Shown here: positions 39,281-53,800 of the stretch, one piece after another | Numbering within the stretch: position 1 is the first letter of the stretch | How the letters are laid out: every line of letters starts with the position of its first letter | Assembly: GCA_034509425.1 (NCBI GenBank) | Contig: JAVTVJ010000076.1 | Span: 4,278,001-4,342,000 of the forward strand | Source: Eopsaltria australis | Lineage: Eukaryota; Chordata; Aves; Passeriformes; Petroicidae | Direction: 5' to 3' | Length of the DNA: 64,000 bases | Notes under the pieces: generated by a model | Databases searched by the model: none | What the model was told of the DNA's origin: nothing | Seen by the model: only the letters and a program-made list of their open reading frames with translations | Position numbers and translations under genes: made by a program

Positions 39281-40150
39281 TCAGGCTTCCATCCTCTTAG
39301 TGCACATCCTACCCTGCTTCTCTGCTGCACCCTCTCACCCTGCTGCCTCCAGTATCTTTTTCCGGTTCAACCCTGCCAGAAGCGGGCAGGGAAAGCCCAT
39401 GCAGTCAGGGTCTCATGTGCCACCAGTTTTACTGTTCAGTTTTAAGACTGAACAACTTAAGAGAAAGGGGCTACCCTCATCTAGGTGCTTGTACAGTGCC
39501 TTGCTCAGTGGGGCCATGTGTGGTAGCCCCAAATCATACTCTCAAGCTGCAAATAAGGATATTTGTTGATGATGATTATCTGCGTGCCAGCTCTGTGCAC
39601 CTCTGCTTTTAAAATGAAATCATTGTACGCATTCCCCAAGCCTAAATCTGGTGTACAAGTCAGAGCCCTTTCACTTAAAGTATTAAATAATGCCTTATCC
39701 CCACCACAGGGCTTTTTTTAGATCGGTGAGCCTTTCTTTTCAGATGCCACGAATGCCTTATCGTGTTACCCAGATGGCTTCGTGTGCTGGCTCTTCTGCC
39801 TGCAGGGCATGAAGCCTCACCCGACCCCGAACAGGACTGCACCACCAGCCTACATCATCCCTGCCCCATCCACTACCAGCAGGTCCCCTGTGCCATTCTC
39901 CAGCAGGCTCGGGCCAACTCCTGGGCAACGCCAGCTAGCAGCAGCGTGAAACAGCGTGGGAGCCGCTCCCTCTGCTGGCTCTTCCTGCCTGCTCTTACCT
40001 GGCGCAGGAAGTGCGAAGGCTCTGGGATGGGGGCTTTGGTCTGAAGGGTGAATCCAGCATGTAATGATGATGCTAATACCAATAGTATTATAGTAACAGC
40101 AGTAGTAGATGGAGAGGGCGAGCAAGAGGAATAAGACTAAGACAGACTAG

Positions 40151-40249
40151 GAGGAACCTGATCTAGTTGGAGATTGTCATCGCATGGAGGTTTGACTAGA
40201 TGGCCTTCAAAGATCCATTGCAATCCAAACCATCCTATGATTCTATGAT
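40151..40249 (+). mobile_element. CR1 3'-end fragment
   Basis: It contains gaacctgatctagttggaga, gactagatggccttcaaaga and the 3' end cctatgattctatga. An A-rich stretch follows at once. Confidence 0.85.
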
Positions 40250-40440
40250 AAGGATATAAATAAAAAATAAGAATAGGAATCAGAACAATAAAATAATAAA
40301 ATTTGGAATAGGAATAAGCATAATAAAAATTTTGGTTCATTACAGGGAACAAGAAAATTAAGAAAAGAAGAAGAAGGAGGAGAACAAGAAATCTGGTCAC
40401 CTCTAGAGGCAGAAGAAAGTTTGAGTATGAAGAATTTGAT
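40249..40440. repeat. A-rich low-complexity region
   Basis: aataaa, aataag and gaagaagaag-like runs directly follow a CR1 3' end. This probably grew from the element's tail microsatellite. Confidence 0.75.
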
Positions 40441-43400
40441 TCTAGAGTGAGCTAGACATTCACATTAAGGGAAATTTTTCTGTTATTCTCCAGTGACCCC
40501 TGGTTGTGGCCAGGCCTGTTCAAATGTTGGCCTTTCCAGGTAAAAAGTTCAATCTAAGTACAGGGCTTTGAGCTTGCAGCAAGAAAATGGGATTGTGTGC
40601 TCGTGGGAACTGGTTTTGCATTTGAAAACTGGTTTATTACATAGCCCCTGGGTTCAAAAGTCCTCTTTGCATCGATATCCAGTTCAGACCCAAAACAGCT
40701 ACCACAGACGAGGTTCATTTCAGTTTTAGAGAGGAATTTCACACTGAATGCTGGATGAAAAAAAACCCCAAAAGGACAAAGCCCTGGACTTCCTCCCCCG
40801 CCTCCAGAAGCTGGTTTTGCTGAAGACCCAGTGTTTGTTCCACTGTGTCCTCCATGCACCCACTTCACTGTCCCCATACTTCCCGTTTCTGCTGCATAGG
40901 CAGAAACTTCTGGGGAGTTTTCAGCTTCCTGACAAATCTCTTTTCTTAGGAAGAGCAGCTGCTGGGTTAGTCCATAATGATGCCATTCAGCATCAAACCA
41001 CCCCTCCTATGCCCAGCTTGCCACCTTGTATTTGGAGCTGGTATTCTCAGACACTCAGTTATTTGCTGTCCCTGCAGCTGGCAGGGGTGGCTCATCCTAT
41101 CTGACTCCCTGCACTTGGCAGAAAAATACAAAGCTGACTCTTAGGATATCCAGGATATCAAAAAAACCCTCCTTGGTTTATTGCTGTTTTCACTCTAGAA
41201 AGTGTATTTCACTAAAAAAAAGGATTCCAAGTATTTAGAAATGTCTTGGTCTTGCTCTCCCATTTACAACAGCAAGGACCAAGACTAACTCCACCACAGT
41301 CAGCAGTTCAACATTGGGATAAAACCAGAGCCATGCCAGTCCCAGGATTAACATCTCAGAGTACTGTTTTTTGAGCATTGTAGGACAGAAATTAGAGCTT
41401 TAAAACCTTCCAGCTTCCTTTCAGATGCCTCTTAACTGACTGCAATCTCAGACATTGCTCAGCATTTTCCCCACAGACACTGAGTGCTTTGGAAAACCTG
41501 TTGACAGGCCCCTGAACTGGTTGTCAAAAGAGCAACTATCTGTGCTGAGAATCTGAAACTCATTCTTTGGGGCAGCTGGAACAAGTGCTGCTGAGCCATG
41601 GAGAGCAGACAAACAAGTCCATCTGATCCCACTTAGTGATTTATCACCTCTTTGTCCAAAGCACGTTGCAGGAGTGGAAAGAGCTCTTTTGTGTCCATGT
41701 TACACTGCTCATCTTTACTGCTTATCCATCACACTCCTTCCGATCTATTCCCTATAGATCTCAAGATCTATTCCCTTTACTTAATTTCACCATTTTATTA
41801 TCTTTTTTCTTTAACTTTCTGCATCTGCCAGTTCTGCACTGTGTTTCCTTCCAGCTGAGTGTGGTCCAAACACCCTCCAGCTCTTCTGTGAAATCCCTCC
41901 TCACATTCCCTTGTACCGAGGCACTTTGTGGTATCTCTCCATTTTCTTGCAACACACTCACTCCAGTTCTCAGATTTGATACTCTTGGCAAGGAGCAATT
42001 ATTGGGGAAAAAAAGAAGAAATTAAATAACAAACCCACTCCAAACCAACAAATGCTGAAGAGCAGCCAGCAAGGCTACAGCAGTATGGAATGGAAAAACT
42101 TTGTCCACACATGCTCCAATTTGCAATCAGCAATTGCTAGTAGCTTTCTATTAAACAGAAGAGTAAAATTAAAAATGTTTCTGATACATATCACTGCTAA
42201 TTGATGAAAAATATTGACTTTGAAAATGTGGAATTTGAATAAAATCTTCATGCCAAAGGCATTCTCACTCTGGATCCAGACATGCTCTCATGCTCTGCAG
42301 CTACAGCTGAGCTAAGAGGCAGCTCAGCAGCCAAAGGCATGTCCCAGGCTCCATCCTCCTGCAGGAGTCTGACCTGGAAAGTGTGAATTTACCCAAGGGA
42401 CCAATGCTGAGCACTTCTCCCTCTGTCCCCTGCCTTGAGCAACACTAACTCAGATCTTCCGCATCTCTCTTGTGACCACCTTTTGCTCTAAGGTGGCTCC
42501 TTGTCTTGCTCCAAGTGGTTCAGCACTGCAAGGGTAAAGGTACACCCACTTCCATCAGGAGCAGAGCTGGGCACAGCTGGGGTGCCAGCACTGTTCTCTC
42601 CTCACATCCAGGGTTTACATGCCTAGGCCACTCCTATAAATTCACACAAACTGAAGCAGAGCCAAAACCTGAAGCCTGCTTTGCTCCCATCTCAGAGCAG
42701 GGCTAAAATCACTGCTGCATCTCTTTGGTTCATGCCTGACTCCATGAATATAACAAGTTCTGCAACACAAGTCCATGAAGAGGAATAAAATTGGCCACCA
42801 TCTTGGCTGCAAATAGACTCCAGAGCCCTGATTACAATCCCCTGCTCTAATGCCCACATAAAACCATCTGGCTTTTATTCTTTATTGGAACAAATGGCAG
42901 AAAGGGATATTACAGGAATAAGGACTTTCATTTGCTTTTTAATTTTAAAAAACTATTTGGCTTCAGAATTTCTAAAATTATTCCTTCTCTCACCTGAAAA
43001 GAGGATGCATTGGGAATATGCATTTTTAAAAGCTGGTGTTTGAAAACCAAGCATAAATTAAAAGCTGAGGTGGGCATAAAACAGCTAGAGATTTCAACAC
43101 GTATGAATAATTTCTATAGCTCTCAGAAAACATGATTTATTGTTGTTACCATCAGCTTATCTGTGCTCCAAGTGAAATGAATTCAGCCCTCAAGGTTTTG
43201 AACCACAAAGAAGTTCCATAGAAGTCTTACCTTGTAAAATAAATCAGAATGCTGCATGACTCAAAACAAGTCTTGCAGTGAGAAATGTGATGAATCCATC
43301 TATTGCTGGGAAGAGTAATTGGGGAAGTTGGTTTAATGCAGTCCTTTCAGAGGTGCAAGTGACAGTTCTCATCAGAAGAAAGAAACCCAACAGGACCCCA

Positions 43401-45582
43401 GCTTCTTCCACTCTGTTTGGTGTTGACAACCTCCATTGCTGCCCAGTTTCACCACCAATCCCAACCAAAGAACCCTGGGATTTGGATAAGGAGACATAAT
43501 TTGTTTAGATCTATGTGACCTTTTCTTCTCATTAGAGGTGCACATTAGAATTCCAAGCAATTTTGTGCTTTTTTTCTTTGCCTGGTTTTGTTTTTTAATG
43601 AAGGTTTCCCTCTTGAAATGACAGGTTTTGGTAAAATCAGTCATGTTAAGGTTCTGGTCCTGAACTACTGGTCAGATGCTACAAAGGGGATAGAAAAACA
43701 TGCTACACAACCCTTTGGTATATTCCAACTCTCTGAACTAAAGCAATTTAAAAACTAGACATAGTCACTATTTAATTTTCAATCTTACTTCCCCACCAGA
43801 CACAATATCATGGTCATTCTTGAGTGTGGTAGAGAGGCTGTACTTGCTTCTATCACTAGATATGAGGTGTCAATCTGCCTTGGTAGGGAACATACAGCTG
43901 AACTCACAACAAAACTCACAACAAGACTTTGTTTCCTAGGAAGAAGATTCCCAAAATTTTTCTCCCAAACAGGCATGACAAAATTATGAAGTTTTGTTTT
44001 TGAATAACAACTAATTCAACTTCCTTCTAGAAGCTGTCAGTAGATATAATGAGGACTTGAAACATTTCTGTGGTTATTTCCTTTCCCTCCTCCTGAATCT
44101 GTATTGCAGAGCACTATGCCATGAGAAAGAAAGAAAATCAGAGAAGTGCCTACCTGTGATTCTGACTTCCCTTAAAAAAAAAAAAAGGCTTCAGACTCCA
44201 ACTAGCCCTGGCTGCAGATATGAATAAACACTTGAGTCTGAAGCACTTTCTGAGCATCAGCACATCCCTTCCAGGCTTGAATCCTAGATTTCTTTGAAGT
44301 GAAGCACTTGAGGGCAACATCCCCCATGCATTTGATGGTTTTACCTTGTGTTCAGATCTCTCCCCCAGCATGAAAGGCTTGTAGGTATTTGTGGTTGTAG
44401 AGAGAAATTTCAGCACCCCAGTGGGAATTGATACCTGCCTGGCTGAAAGGAGACACGGGGCTGTCCCCACAGCAGGCACCAGCTGGACTGCCCATGAGAC
44501 ACTCCGAGGGAAACAGAGCAAGTATCAGACCACCCCTGCCCTAGGATTTACTTCAAACAAAATACAAGTGAACAGAGAAACTGGAACTCACCAAAAAGGT
44601 TTGTTTTGTTGGGTTTTTTCAAAAAGAACTCTTTCCAGGCATTCATAGGATGCCTACCTGGTGCCTGTAACAATGTGAAATCCTGAAAAATGCAGATGGC
44701 AATCCTGCTGCTGCAACAGGAAGCCTGTAATATTCAGCCATATACTTGAGGAAGACAAATAGATGCTAAACATTTTAGAACCCTGTATACACACTGCACA
44801 ATTATTTCCAGCTGCAGGATTATAATTAGGCTTTAACCCTCATACTATTAATCCTTTCAGAATTATAAAACATACTCCAAGAAAAATTTTGAAAGACGAG
44901 GATTTGTAAAAAAACCTTAGAAGTTTAACTGTTAGCCCCTCTGGAAAATAGGTCCTAGTTTTCAGTTGCAATGCTACTCCAAAGGTAGCCATAAACAATG
45001 GGGAAACTTTATAAAGCAGATAGGCTTTGTCTGTACCTACCAGTTACAGTAAGTTAAGGTGCTGCTTACAAAAACATAGGATTAAACAATCCTGATTGCT
45101 AGGAACTGCAAAATAATGCCTTCCTTGAAATGTTGAATGATAACTTTCTTCCACTTTACCTTCTGGAGCAAGTTGCCTTTGCCAGGTCCACTGTCCTTGT
45201 TCAAAGCTATATGCCATCCTGAACAGGGGCTCCTGGAAAGAAAACTCTGCTGAGAGCAGAGGTGTAGAATGTCAATCTGATTTTTTTTAAGAACACGTAG
45301 TCACACTGCAGTTTTACAAAAACAAATGGCCTGCTTATTTTTCCTAGATGTGTGCAAGAAGCACAGTAGAAAATTAAACATCAATACAGCATCAATACTG
45401 AAAGCACTTCCATGGCAAAAATCCCAGAGCATTTCAGATTTTCAGTACTAGTAAAGAAAATTCAGTAATTACTGATACAAAACCCACCAAAAGGTAAGAC
45501 TTGAGATTCCTTAATTATCATATTGTGTTGGTGTATTGCTGAGTCCTCAGATCATGGGTCAGCTCACACTCCAGGAGGCTAA

Positions 45583-45634
45583 AACACAAAAGCTTTGAGG
45601 GTGAACATAACACAAAAGCTTTGAGGGTGAACAT
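45583..45634. repeat. 26-bp exact tandem duplication
   Basis: Two identical copies of a unit starting aacacaaaagctttgagg and ending gaacat, 45583-45608 and 45609-45634. It is in the intergenic region. Confidence 0.96.
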
Positions 45635-47389
45635 CAGAGATAGGATCTGCAAGTTTTGTGGTGGAGCTGAAGAACAATGCCAACAAAAAACCTCAAATGA
45701 AGCTGCAGCCTGGAGCTATACAGTCGCTACAGCTTTCTCCAGAACCTGTGAGGGAGGGAGCTACTGGGAAAAATGACCCAGAACAGCTATGCATTATGCC
45801 TCAATTTAAGAAAGGGATGCTCCTGCAGGTGTGCAGAACAGCTGCCTGCATGCCTGTGGAAGACCTCATTCAACCCCAGCTATGTGACTTCTCTAAAGTT
45901 TAATTTTTTCCAAGAAAAGTTACATTACTTCAGGAACACAAATGTGTTCACTCTGCACTCGTGACTTTCCATGAGGGCACTGAACTGGTGTTCCAAATAC
46001 GTCTCCCCCATTCAATAAAACTATGCTCGCTCACTTTGGCACAGCAATTAGACCTCAGAATACTGCAAGACCAATGTATGTTTTTGTTGTTGCCATGACA
46101 ACTATGCTGCTAGGTCAGACCTAAAGCAGCAGCTGGCTTCTCCACTGCCAGGCCCTGACAAGTACAGCCCTTAACTTCTTTTCTCCCTGCCTTCTAAACA
46201 TGTTGCCTATCTATCAAGATTTTAGTAACTTTATTTTAAGAGAATCACAAACTAGACCCATTTTTCTGCTTCCCAAGAATAATTTCTGTCACAAGGCAGG
46301 CAGCAGAAATAACACAAACACATATTCCTCCAGCAGCTCACATGACCCCAAGGCATGCTGAAAATCTTGTTTCCAAGTAAATGTGGGTATGAGCTGCTGG
46401 CATTAGTACGCTATGCATAGCTTAGAGAAAGGGTGGCAAATACAGCTAAACCTATGGAAAGCTTTTACAGGATACCAGTCATGGCCAACAAAAATCTGAA
46501 ACATTGTGCTCTACATTTACTCTCTTAAAAACAAAACCAGGCAAGTTTTCAAATTAAGAACTTGAAAATAATACTAAGAAAAAGCATCTGTGAGAACAAA
46601 CTCAACTGAGCATAACACAGGCAAGGAAAAGGGCAAGAATTTTACATTAAATACATTGGAGTTCTGCCACTGTCACCTCCTAGCCAGAGAGGTAATGACT
46701 CCATTTTGAAAATGTTATGTTCCTATCCAGTGCATCACTTGGCCACAATTACAAATGTAACTGAGACGACAGGAGGAGAATAGGAAAAAAAATAAACCCT
46801 TCACATTTTAGATTTTTTGCAGTCATTCATATTTTATATTGTCCTAAGTGTTAACATGGCCATTACAGGAGTAAACAAAGTGTACTTTTGTATCTTGGTA
46901 TCACTTGTTTGATAAAACCACTTGCAAGTTTCTGACAATGCTATTATTACCACTGAAGGACACACACAGAGACTGAACCTTGTGGCCACTGGGTTGTGGC
47001 TGAGGGATCAAGCACTGCAGTGGTTTATTACAGAGGAAAACAATCCCCATGGTTCCATGGAGCATTTCCCACTCAAGGCTCCCCTAGGCATTACATGGCA
47101 TTGTTCCAGATGTGCTGAGCCAAGCAAGCCCAGAAAGTAAAAAAGCTGCTTAGAAGTTTGAGCCACCCCAAAACTGTATCTTGGTTGATAATAAAAAGAA
47201 ACTAAAAATGAAGATTAACTAAGTTTCTAACTAGCTTTTAAGAGGAAGTCCAGTTTGCTACAGAAAGTATAGTTCTTTTCAGTTCATGCTGCTTACCATA
47301 CTCAGCTCTTCCTCACCTTTGCTTAATACTGACATTTATCTAAGTTGTGTGAGTTACAAACCATCGTCACTACAAACACAGGGCATTTT

Positions 47390-47696
47390 GGAAAGCAATG
47401 CGAAGTATTTATTGCAAATCAGCTTTTCTCTTCTCCCATTTACAATGCGGACAATAAAAGTCAACACACATGAAGAAAAAAAACATTCGTGAGACACAAA
47501 CTGGTTTAATAAAACTGTAAAGGAAAACAATATGCAGGAATAAAAACTCCAGCTATGTAGCACTTCTTAATTATGAAGCTGTTGCTGATCTTGGAAAAGC
47601 ATTTGGGAATCCATGACCAAACATTCAGCCTTAAATTCAGAGGGAAAGGGAAGGAACAGCCATGACCTACCAAGTCCTTCCGCACATAAAACTGTA
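47390..47696 (-). other. CWC15: CWC15 3' UTR and poly(A) signal (inferred)
   Basis: The 3' UTR is inferred to run from the stop codon to shortly past AATAAA, read on the minus strand at 47413-47408. The sequence beyond it, tgtgtttgtag on the minus strand, is a reasonable GU-rich downstream element. This gives a short UTR of about 300 bases. Confidence 0.65.
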
Positions 47697-47826
47697 CTAC
47701 TTGATGTATTTTTCCATGAACTTTTTGTGAAACTCTGATCGCAGAGTATCATTGACGAATCTTTTGTCCTTTTTTGTTTCGTCTATCCCCTTGGCACAGT
47801 TCTTGAAGACAACATCGTCATCCCAC
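47697..47826 (-). CDS. CWC15: CWC15 last exon, coding part
   Basis: The acceptor is gttttcag at 47827. It encodes [40 protein letters not shown] and IK, then stop TAG at 47699-47697. This is the deeply conserved C terminus of the family. Confidence 0.98.
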
Positions 47827-50800
47827 CTGAAAACAAAAGTTTTTAATTGCAGTAAGCTTGTATGAAAATGAGGTGCGATATACAAAGACATGTAAACGGA
47901 GTTTAACCGTCTTACAGGACAACCAGTCTTTAGGATTAGATTTTAGTCTTTCAGAAAAGACAATCTATTTTTCTACCCCAAGCTATCTCCTACACACTTG
48001 TGACAAGATCTGAGGAAGGAAATAGAGACCAGCTACAGTGATAACATTTTCTGACTCTGACCAGCAGAGTCAGCAAGGGGATGGGTGTCACTGAACAGAC
48101 TGCACAGTACCTCCTCTTCACTTTGAAGTTTGCCTGAGGCTGTGCTGGCCCAGTAAGGTTCAGCAGTGGGTTACCACTCAGGATGTTCTCCATCCGAATT
48201 CTTTCTTCTTCAGCCTTTTGCTCTTGTTCCTGAGAACCAGAAATGGATGTATTATTTTTCTAGGCCACTTTTCTCCCCTAGTTGGTTGATATACACATTA
48301 TTTAGCTTTGAACATCACACAGATGGAGCTTTAATTCTTAGCTCAGATTTTTCAAGTGTTTGGCACTTGTGTATGAAGAGCATAAGGATAAAAGCAGAGA
48401 CACTCTACAGAGCTTAACTTTACTAATAAACTGTCAAACTAGCAACACTCATATCAGCTCTACTTAGCTCTGATGTGCCATCAAATATTCAGGTAAACTC
48501 TAGCTTTATCATATACGTATTTATTGTATTGAAAACTACATACAGATTAAAAGATTATCCTCATGAGAAAAGACAGTACATCATGCAATATCCACTAGGC
48601 AGAAGAAACCATCCAGCATGTTGAAACTTCTCTATTTTCAGCAGCTGTTTGGATTTTAAAACTACAATTTCCCTAGGGACCAATTAAACAGAATATTGAG
48701 AACCCTACAGTGAAACGAACAGAGGATGTCATAAGACTCTTTAGGAGTTTCAAATTTTCTTGTCCTTGTACTGTCAAATGCATATAACTCAAGCCTAAGT
48801 GAAACAATGCACTACAAGCAACACAAAGTAATTTCACTGCCCACAATTCCAAGCTCTATTAGCACATCTAGTGACTTAAATGTTCGTGGACTTCAAAATC
48901 AATATTCATTTTACATCACCATATTTTTCCACAAATTTTCCCAAATGTGGCAGGGAGTGGTCTTTGATGAAAAAACCAGTAGGAATAAAAAGTAATTCTG
49001 TAGGTTTCCTACTCTGAAGTATGGTCTGAAGACACTCTAGTTAAAAAAATGAACTGAAGCCTCGTTAACACTGCAGAAGAATCAAACCATGGGTTTTAAA
49101 AATTATATAAACTAAAAACAAAGAGATCACAAGGTTGGGGTTTTTCCCCAAGCTGGGAAAAAAAAAAAAAAAAACATGCAGAAAATTAATTGCTGAGGAC
49201 TTCTACAGTATCCCAAAAGAGGAAGCAGTTTCCTTGCTGCTGGAGATTAGAAGGTTTAAAGGCTAAACTTGATGCTGATGTTAGCCAGAGTTCTCTAGCT
49301 TCAAACATTTAATCAATACTAAGTTATTTATTATTACCTACAATTTACAATATTTTTCCATTAAATTGATCAGGTATGTGAAATTTTGGCCAGGCCCCCT
49401 ATCCCTGGAAGTGTTTAGGGCCAGGCTGGATGAAGCTCTGAGCAACCTGGTCTAGTGGAAGGTGTCCATGCCCACAGCAAGGGGGTTGGAACTAGATGAC
49501 CTTTAAGGTCCCTTCCAATCCAAATCATTCTGTGATTCTATGAAATTTTCTTTTAAAATACCTCAGCTTTCTTAAAAACATGGATATAATGTACACATGA
49601 ATACCAGATGATGTAGGATCACTGGTAAAGATTTTACTTTTCAAAATCTACTCAAGTTTTATTTATGAAAAAACACCTACCATTACACTGCTTCTCACAA
49701 ATAAATGCAATTAATTGCCAGTGGGATGGGAAAAGCTCCCCAAAAGGGCACATTGCTCAAAAACAAAGCACAGCTTCAGGACAAGCCCTGCAATGCCCTT
49801 ATTAAAATATATGCCTCGGGAAAACTTGTTCTTTCTTGCTACTGTATCCATGGAGCTTTAACACAAACCACAACAGTTAGAAGTTATTATCACAAATCAA
49901 CTAAGGTTTTGAATTTTCAAACAGCTCTAAATTCAACATTTGCAGTCCAGCTTCTGTTATTATCACCCCAGCAAGTATGGAAACATGGAGAACAAAAATA
50001 CTTTATATGGAACAGCAATTTCCTCCCATATTAGAAATATAAACTCATATTATACTTTTCTCTGTAGATCAGAGACAAGAAATGTATGCAGCTACTTCTG
50101 CACAGAATGCCAACCTTTGATTTACCATTTTCCTTCCCCATAACATGGAGTACCCAAGAGCCATGAAATCCAATTTACTGCAGTCTGTTGCCATGTGCTC
50201 CCACCACAAGTCCAGCAGCCCCCAGATTATCATACAGCACATGCATGCAAAGCACTGCTTTGAAACCAAGCAAAATCTTGGATACCGGAACAAGCAAAAG
50301 CCCAGTACTGATCTTCAGGTACCTCCCAGGAGGTGATCAGATACTGTTTATGACCATTAGCAAATTTACAGCTGGATGCAAGCATGTGAAGTGTTCTCTG
50401 TGTTGTCCAAAATGAGGTGGGCTCTGCACCATTAACTTTAGCCTCCAGTGCTCCATTAGAAGTGAGGCTTTGAAAACACAACAGGCCTGGGAAAAACACA
50501 GAACAAATGAGAATGCTACAAACCAAAAATTCCTAATCAAGAGAAGGCAGCACTACTAAGACCATTGTAAAAAATTAATAGTGCTCTGCTGAAAGATGGT
50601 TCTGCAGAGAGAACACTTCTTCCAAGTCTATATATGCAAACAAATGCAGCAGTTTCTCATTTGAGAGCTGCACTCCAGGTGACCTCTTCTGAAGGGGGCA
50701 GGTAGAGCATGGCACAGTCTCACCCTCAAACTTCTAAGACATGAACTTCAGCCATGATCCAAAGTTACTGAACCTGTGCATCACACATTACATTATCTGG

Positions 50801-53800
50801 GGCAGACATTTCTATTTTAGTTTGGGTTTTTATGATGCATGAAAATGCATCCACACACCACTGACATATACAGAACTACAATGCACTCCACATACAATAT
50901 TTTGTTAGTGGTCAAAAATCAACTGGAGTCAGCCAGCACCTTTTGAGGAGGAATTGCAATTCCTCTTTCCTCCCTTTCCCCACTTTCATCTCCACAGTTC
51001 CTACAAAGCTGATGATTCCAGCACTCTTCACCAAGCACGAAGAGAAGTGAAAAGCACACAAGTAATTTGAATGGAAAATATTCAAAATCAGTACAGAAAG
51101 ATAAAGCCAATATTAAGAATCATAAAAAATATGCATATAGTACTCCAATGTACTTCCTACACACAGATGCACATTCAAATTTTTCATACTAAGATTTTAA
51201 AAAGGCATGTTACACATCATCCTAACTTTTATCTGCTTTGACATAACCCATGTAATATCCTTCCGCCTCAATCAGCCTGACATAGTTCAATTTCTGGTAA
51301 CAATGAGAAGCATTAAGTGATAAAATGTGGTGATAGAAAAAAAAAAATCAAAGCTGAAGTAACACTTTTAAGAAGTGTTACAGTACAAGCACTAGTGTAA
51401 GACTAAAAGAGGGATTTAGCTCTGTGTTAAGACACCTACAGCTAGATGTGGGCCCACGGGCACCTGAGTTCCCATCCTGGCAGAGACCTAGAAGATACAA
51501 CAGGGAGCCAAGACAGGGAGCTCTTGTGCTCACACTAAATTATGACACAGGAGATCAACCACACTCCAGGCTCCACTGACTGCATCTGCACTGCACCACC
51601 ATGCAGGTTGGGATACACAACTTGGACATCGGCCCAAACAACCTGGCATCTCAGGCTCAACTGAATTCTGCCTACAGCTGATTACTGCTAGTAAAAAAAA
51701 TTGCATTGACTTAAGTCAACTACAGTTGCAGAAGACTGGAAAGTGGCAGAGAAACTAAGTGGCATAGGCAATCTTGGGAATTTCTTTCCTTGGCCTATCT
51801 GTTTCTGACTGCAAAGGAAAGGAGAACACTGTTGCCGTGTTTATTTCTAGCATAGTTTCTACCCTTAGCACAGAGCAAGATTACTTTCACAGAAAGTGCT
51901 GAAATTCCCCAAATGACTCCATTGTATTAAAGTCAGTTATCCTACTTTGTTTTTATAGATATTGAGCAGCCCAAAGAAAACCTGAAATACCCACATTTCA
52001 TCGGAGGCTGAAAAAAAGAAAAAAAAAAAGAAAAGAAAAGGCATAACCTGTTTTAAATGCTAATTTTTGAATGACAAACTATGAAATTCAAGAATGCACA
52101 GGTCCACCCCAATTATCTGATCCTGTGCAAGTTACTAACTGTGCAACATAGAGATTCAAATAATTCATTGAAACTTCAGAAACAAAGAGCACCAAGTAAT
52201 CACAACAGCAGTGTCCACATGCAGCTTTGTTGTCACTTTGTCCACAAGGAAAGGGATGTTATAATTAATTCCTGGCAAGGGTTAAGTGTTCCTGGCATGC
52301 CTCATGCACTGAATGAAGAAACACACTCTGCCATCTGCTTTTGCCTCTTTACTGAAATTTTCTTAATCACTGATTTGATCTTCTAGTTTTAGTCAGACCC
52401 TTAAGACTTAAGTGGAAAGGTTAATATCTATCAGTCATTTTCTGATGTTTTATTTGAAAGCCTGTGACATGGCTAAAACAGGGGCAGAGCTAAGATTGAC
52501 CACTGGTAAGGTAATATATTCAGTTATAGAGAAACTTGGTGAAAAAAAGCTGTTAAGAAAACAAATCAAAAACCTTAAGTCTGCTCTCAGCTAAGCATAA
52601 AACAACTGGATATTAAAGCAGGTTTGCTAGAATTGCACACATACATTCAGCTGCTCACTGGTTTAAAGTTTCTTTTTAATTATTTCAATTTACTTTCTAA
52701 GGAAGCACTTGAAAACTCAGAAACAAGAGCATTGTAAAGCTTAATTTAGAATATTGAAATGTTTCCTGAAACCTATCCATGGATGGTTAATACAGACACC
52801 GATCTAGTGTTTGTACAGTTTTATACAGACCTAGATTTATTCCACAGAAATGGCTTTCAAAACTAGAATTTCCTGGTCAGTTTAGTGTCTACTACAAACA
52901 ATCTGAGATTACAATTATAGAGGAAAAGTCAGGAGGACTCCCATGCTCAAACAATTTTTTAAAAACATTCATAGTATTTATTTAATGATTCTACATAACT
53001 CCAGGGAACTTAAGCATTTGGAGAAGTTAACAAGCTTTGAGAAGAACTGCTTATTTGGCTGACAAACTATTAGAACCTCTTAATATTAATACTGTCAAAA
53101 TTAGATTTAGAGGATTTCTATGAAAATTGGTGTTACCCATAAGGGAAGTTAACAGAGAACAGGATGTCCTGTAAAAAAGGAGATTCTTATATTTTGTTTT
53201 TAACTGCTGTTTCACCACAGATGCATTTGGAAAGAAGCCGTTCTCCTTTCACGGCAACTTAAATAATGGACACTGAAGTGATGAGTGAAGACTATTAACA
53301 AAAATACAGTTTACTCTAAATTAAGTCTCAGAAGTAAATGGACTAGCATTTTAATAAATCAGAATTACTAAAGTATCAGGGAAAAATCTACATATGGCAC
53401 AGGTTTGAGTTATATTACACAGTTTACCCACTTAATCTTTTTAAGACCCTGGGATGTTCCAAGAAGAGACACCTTAATCTGTCTTTATAACAAAGGGGTT
53501 TGAGAATGATGATCAGAATGAAGAGAGAACAGGGATTCAATCCACAGTTTCCCTTTGCCTGGCCATTGGCTTACCCATGTTGTCTACTGTGGGCAGCAGC
53601 ATTTCAGCAGGCAAAGCATTCCTGTACGTGGATCAGGATTAACAGCAACTACACAGTTAAGACTCTACATGAGATGTTACCTGGAAGGCATCTGAATCAT
53701 TAATACAAAGTTACTTAAAAAATAAGTTCTAAATTATGGCTTGCAGTAAACATGAAATTCCACGTATCTGAAGGGAAAATTAATTTATATAAAATAACTC

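Larger units (their letters stand above)
36160..47389. other. Intergenic region between convergent AMOTL1 and CWC15
   Basis: About 11 kb without a supported gene. It contains further AATAAA hexamers (36664, 36759), a CpG-containing block at 37620-38240 with TATAAAAGG near 38153, two CR1 fragments, a GC-rich patch at 39740-40050, an A-rich stretch, and a 26-bp duplication. The open frame at 38976-39569 overlaps a CR1 and is not a gene. Confidence 0.75.

Noticed and set aside
38976..39569. 197-residue open frame, the longest in the window
   Set aside because: Its first half is the antisense of a CR1 fragment and the rest has no family resemblance, no promoter and no splice context.
39740..40050. 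Possible exon after ttcttttcag at 39743
   Set aside because: The frame has a good-looking acceptor but no donor, no known motif and no conserved protein I can recognise.
41742..41776. Short repeat gatctattccct twice with 11 bases between
   Set aside because: It is twelve bases only, in AT-rich low-complexity sequence; not informative alone.
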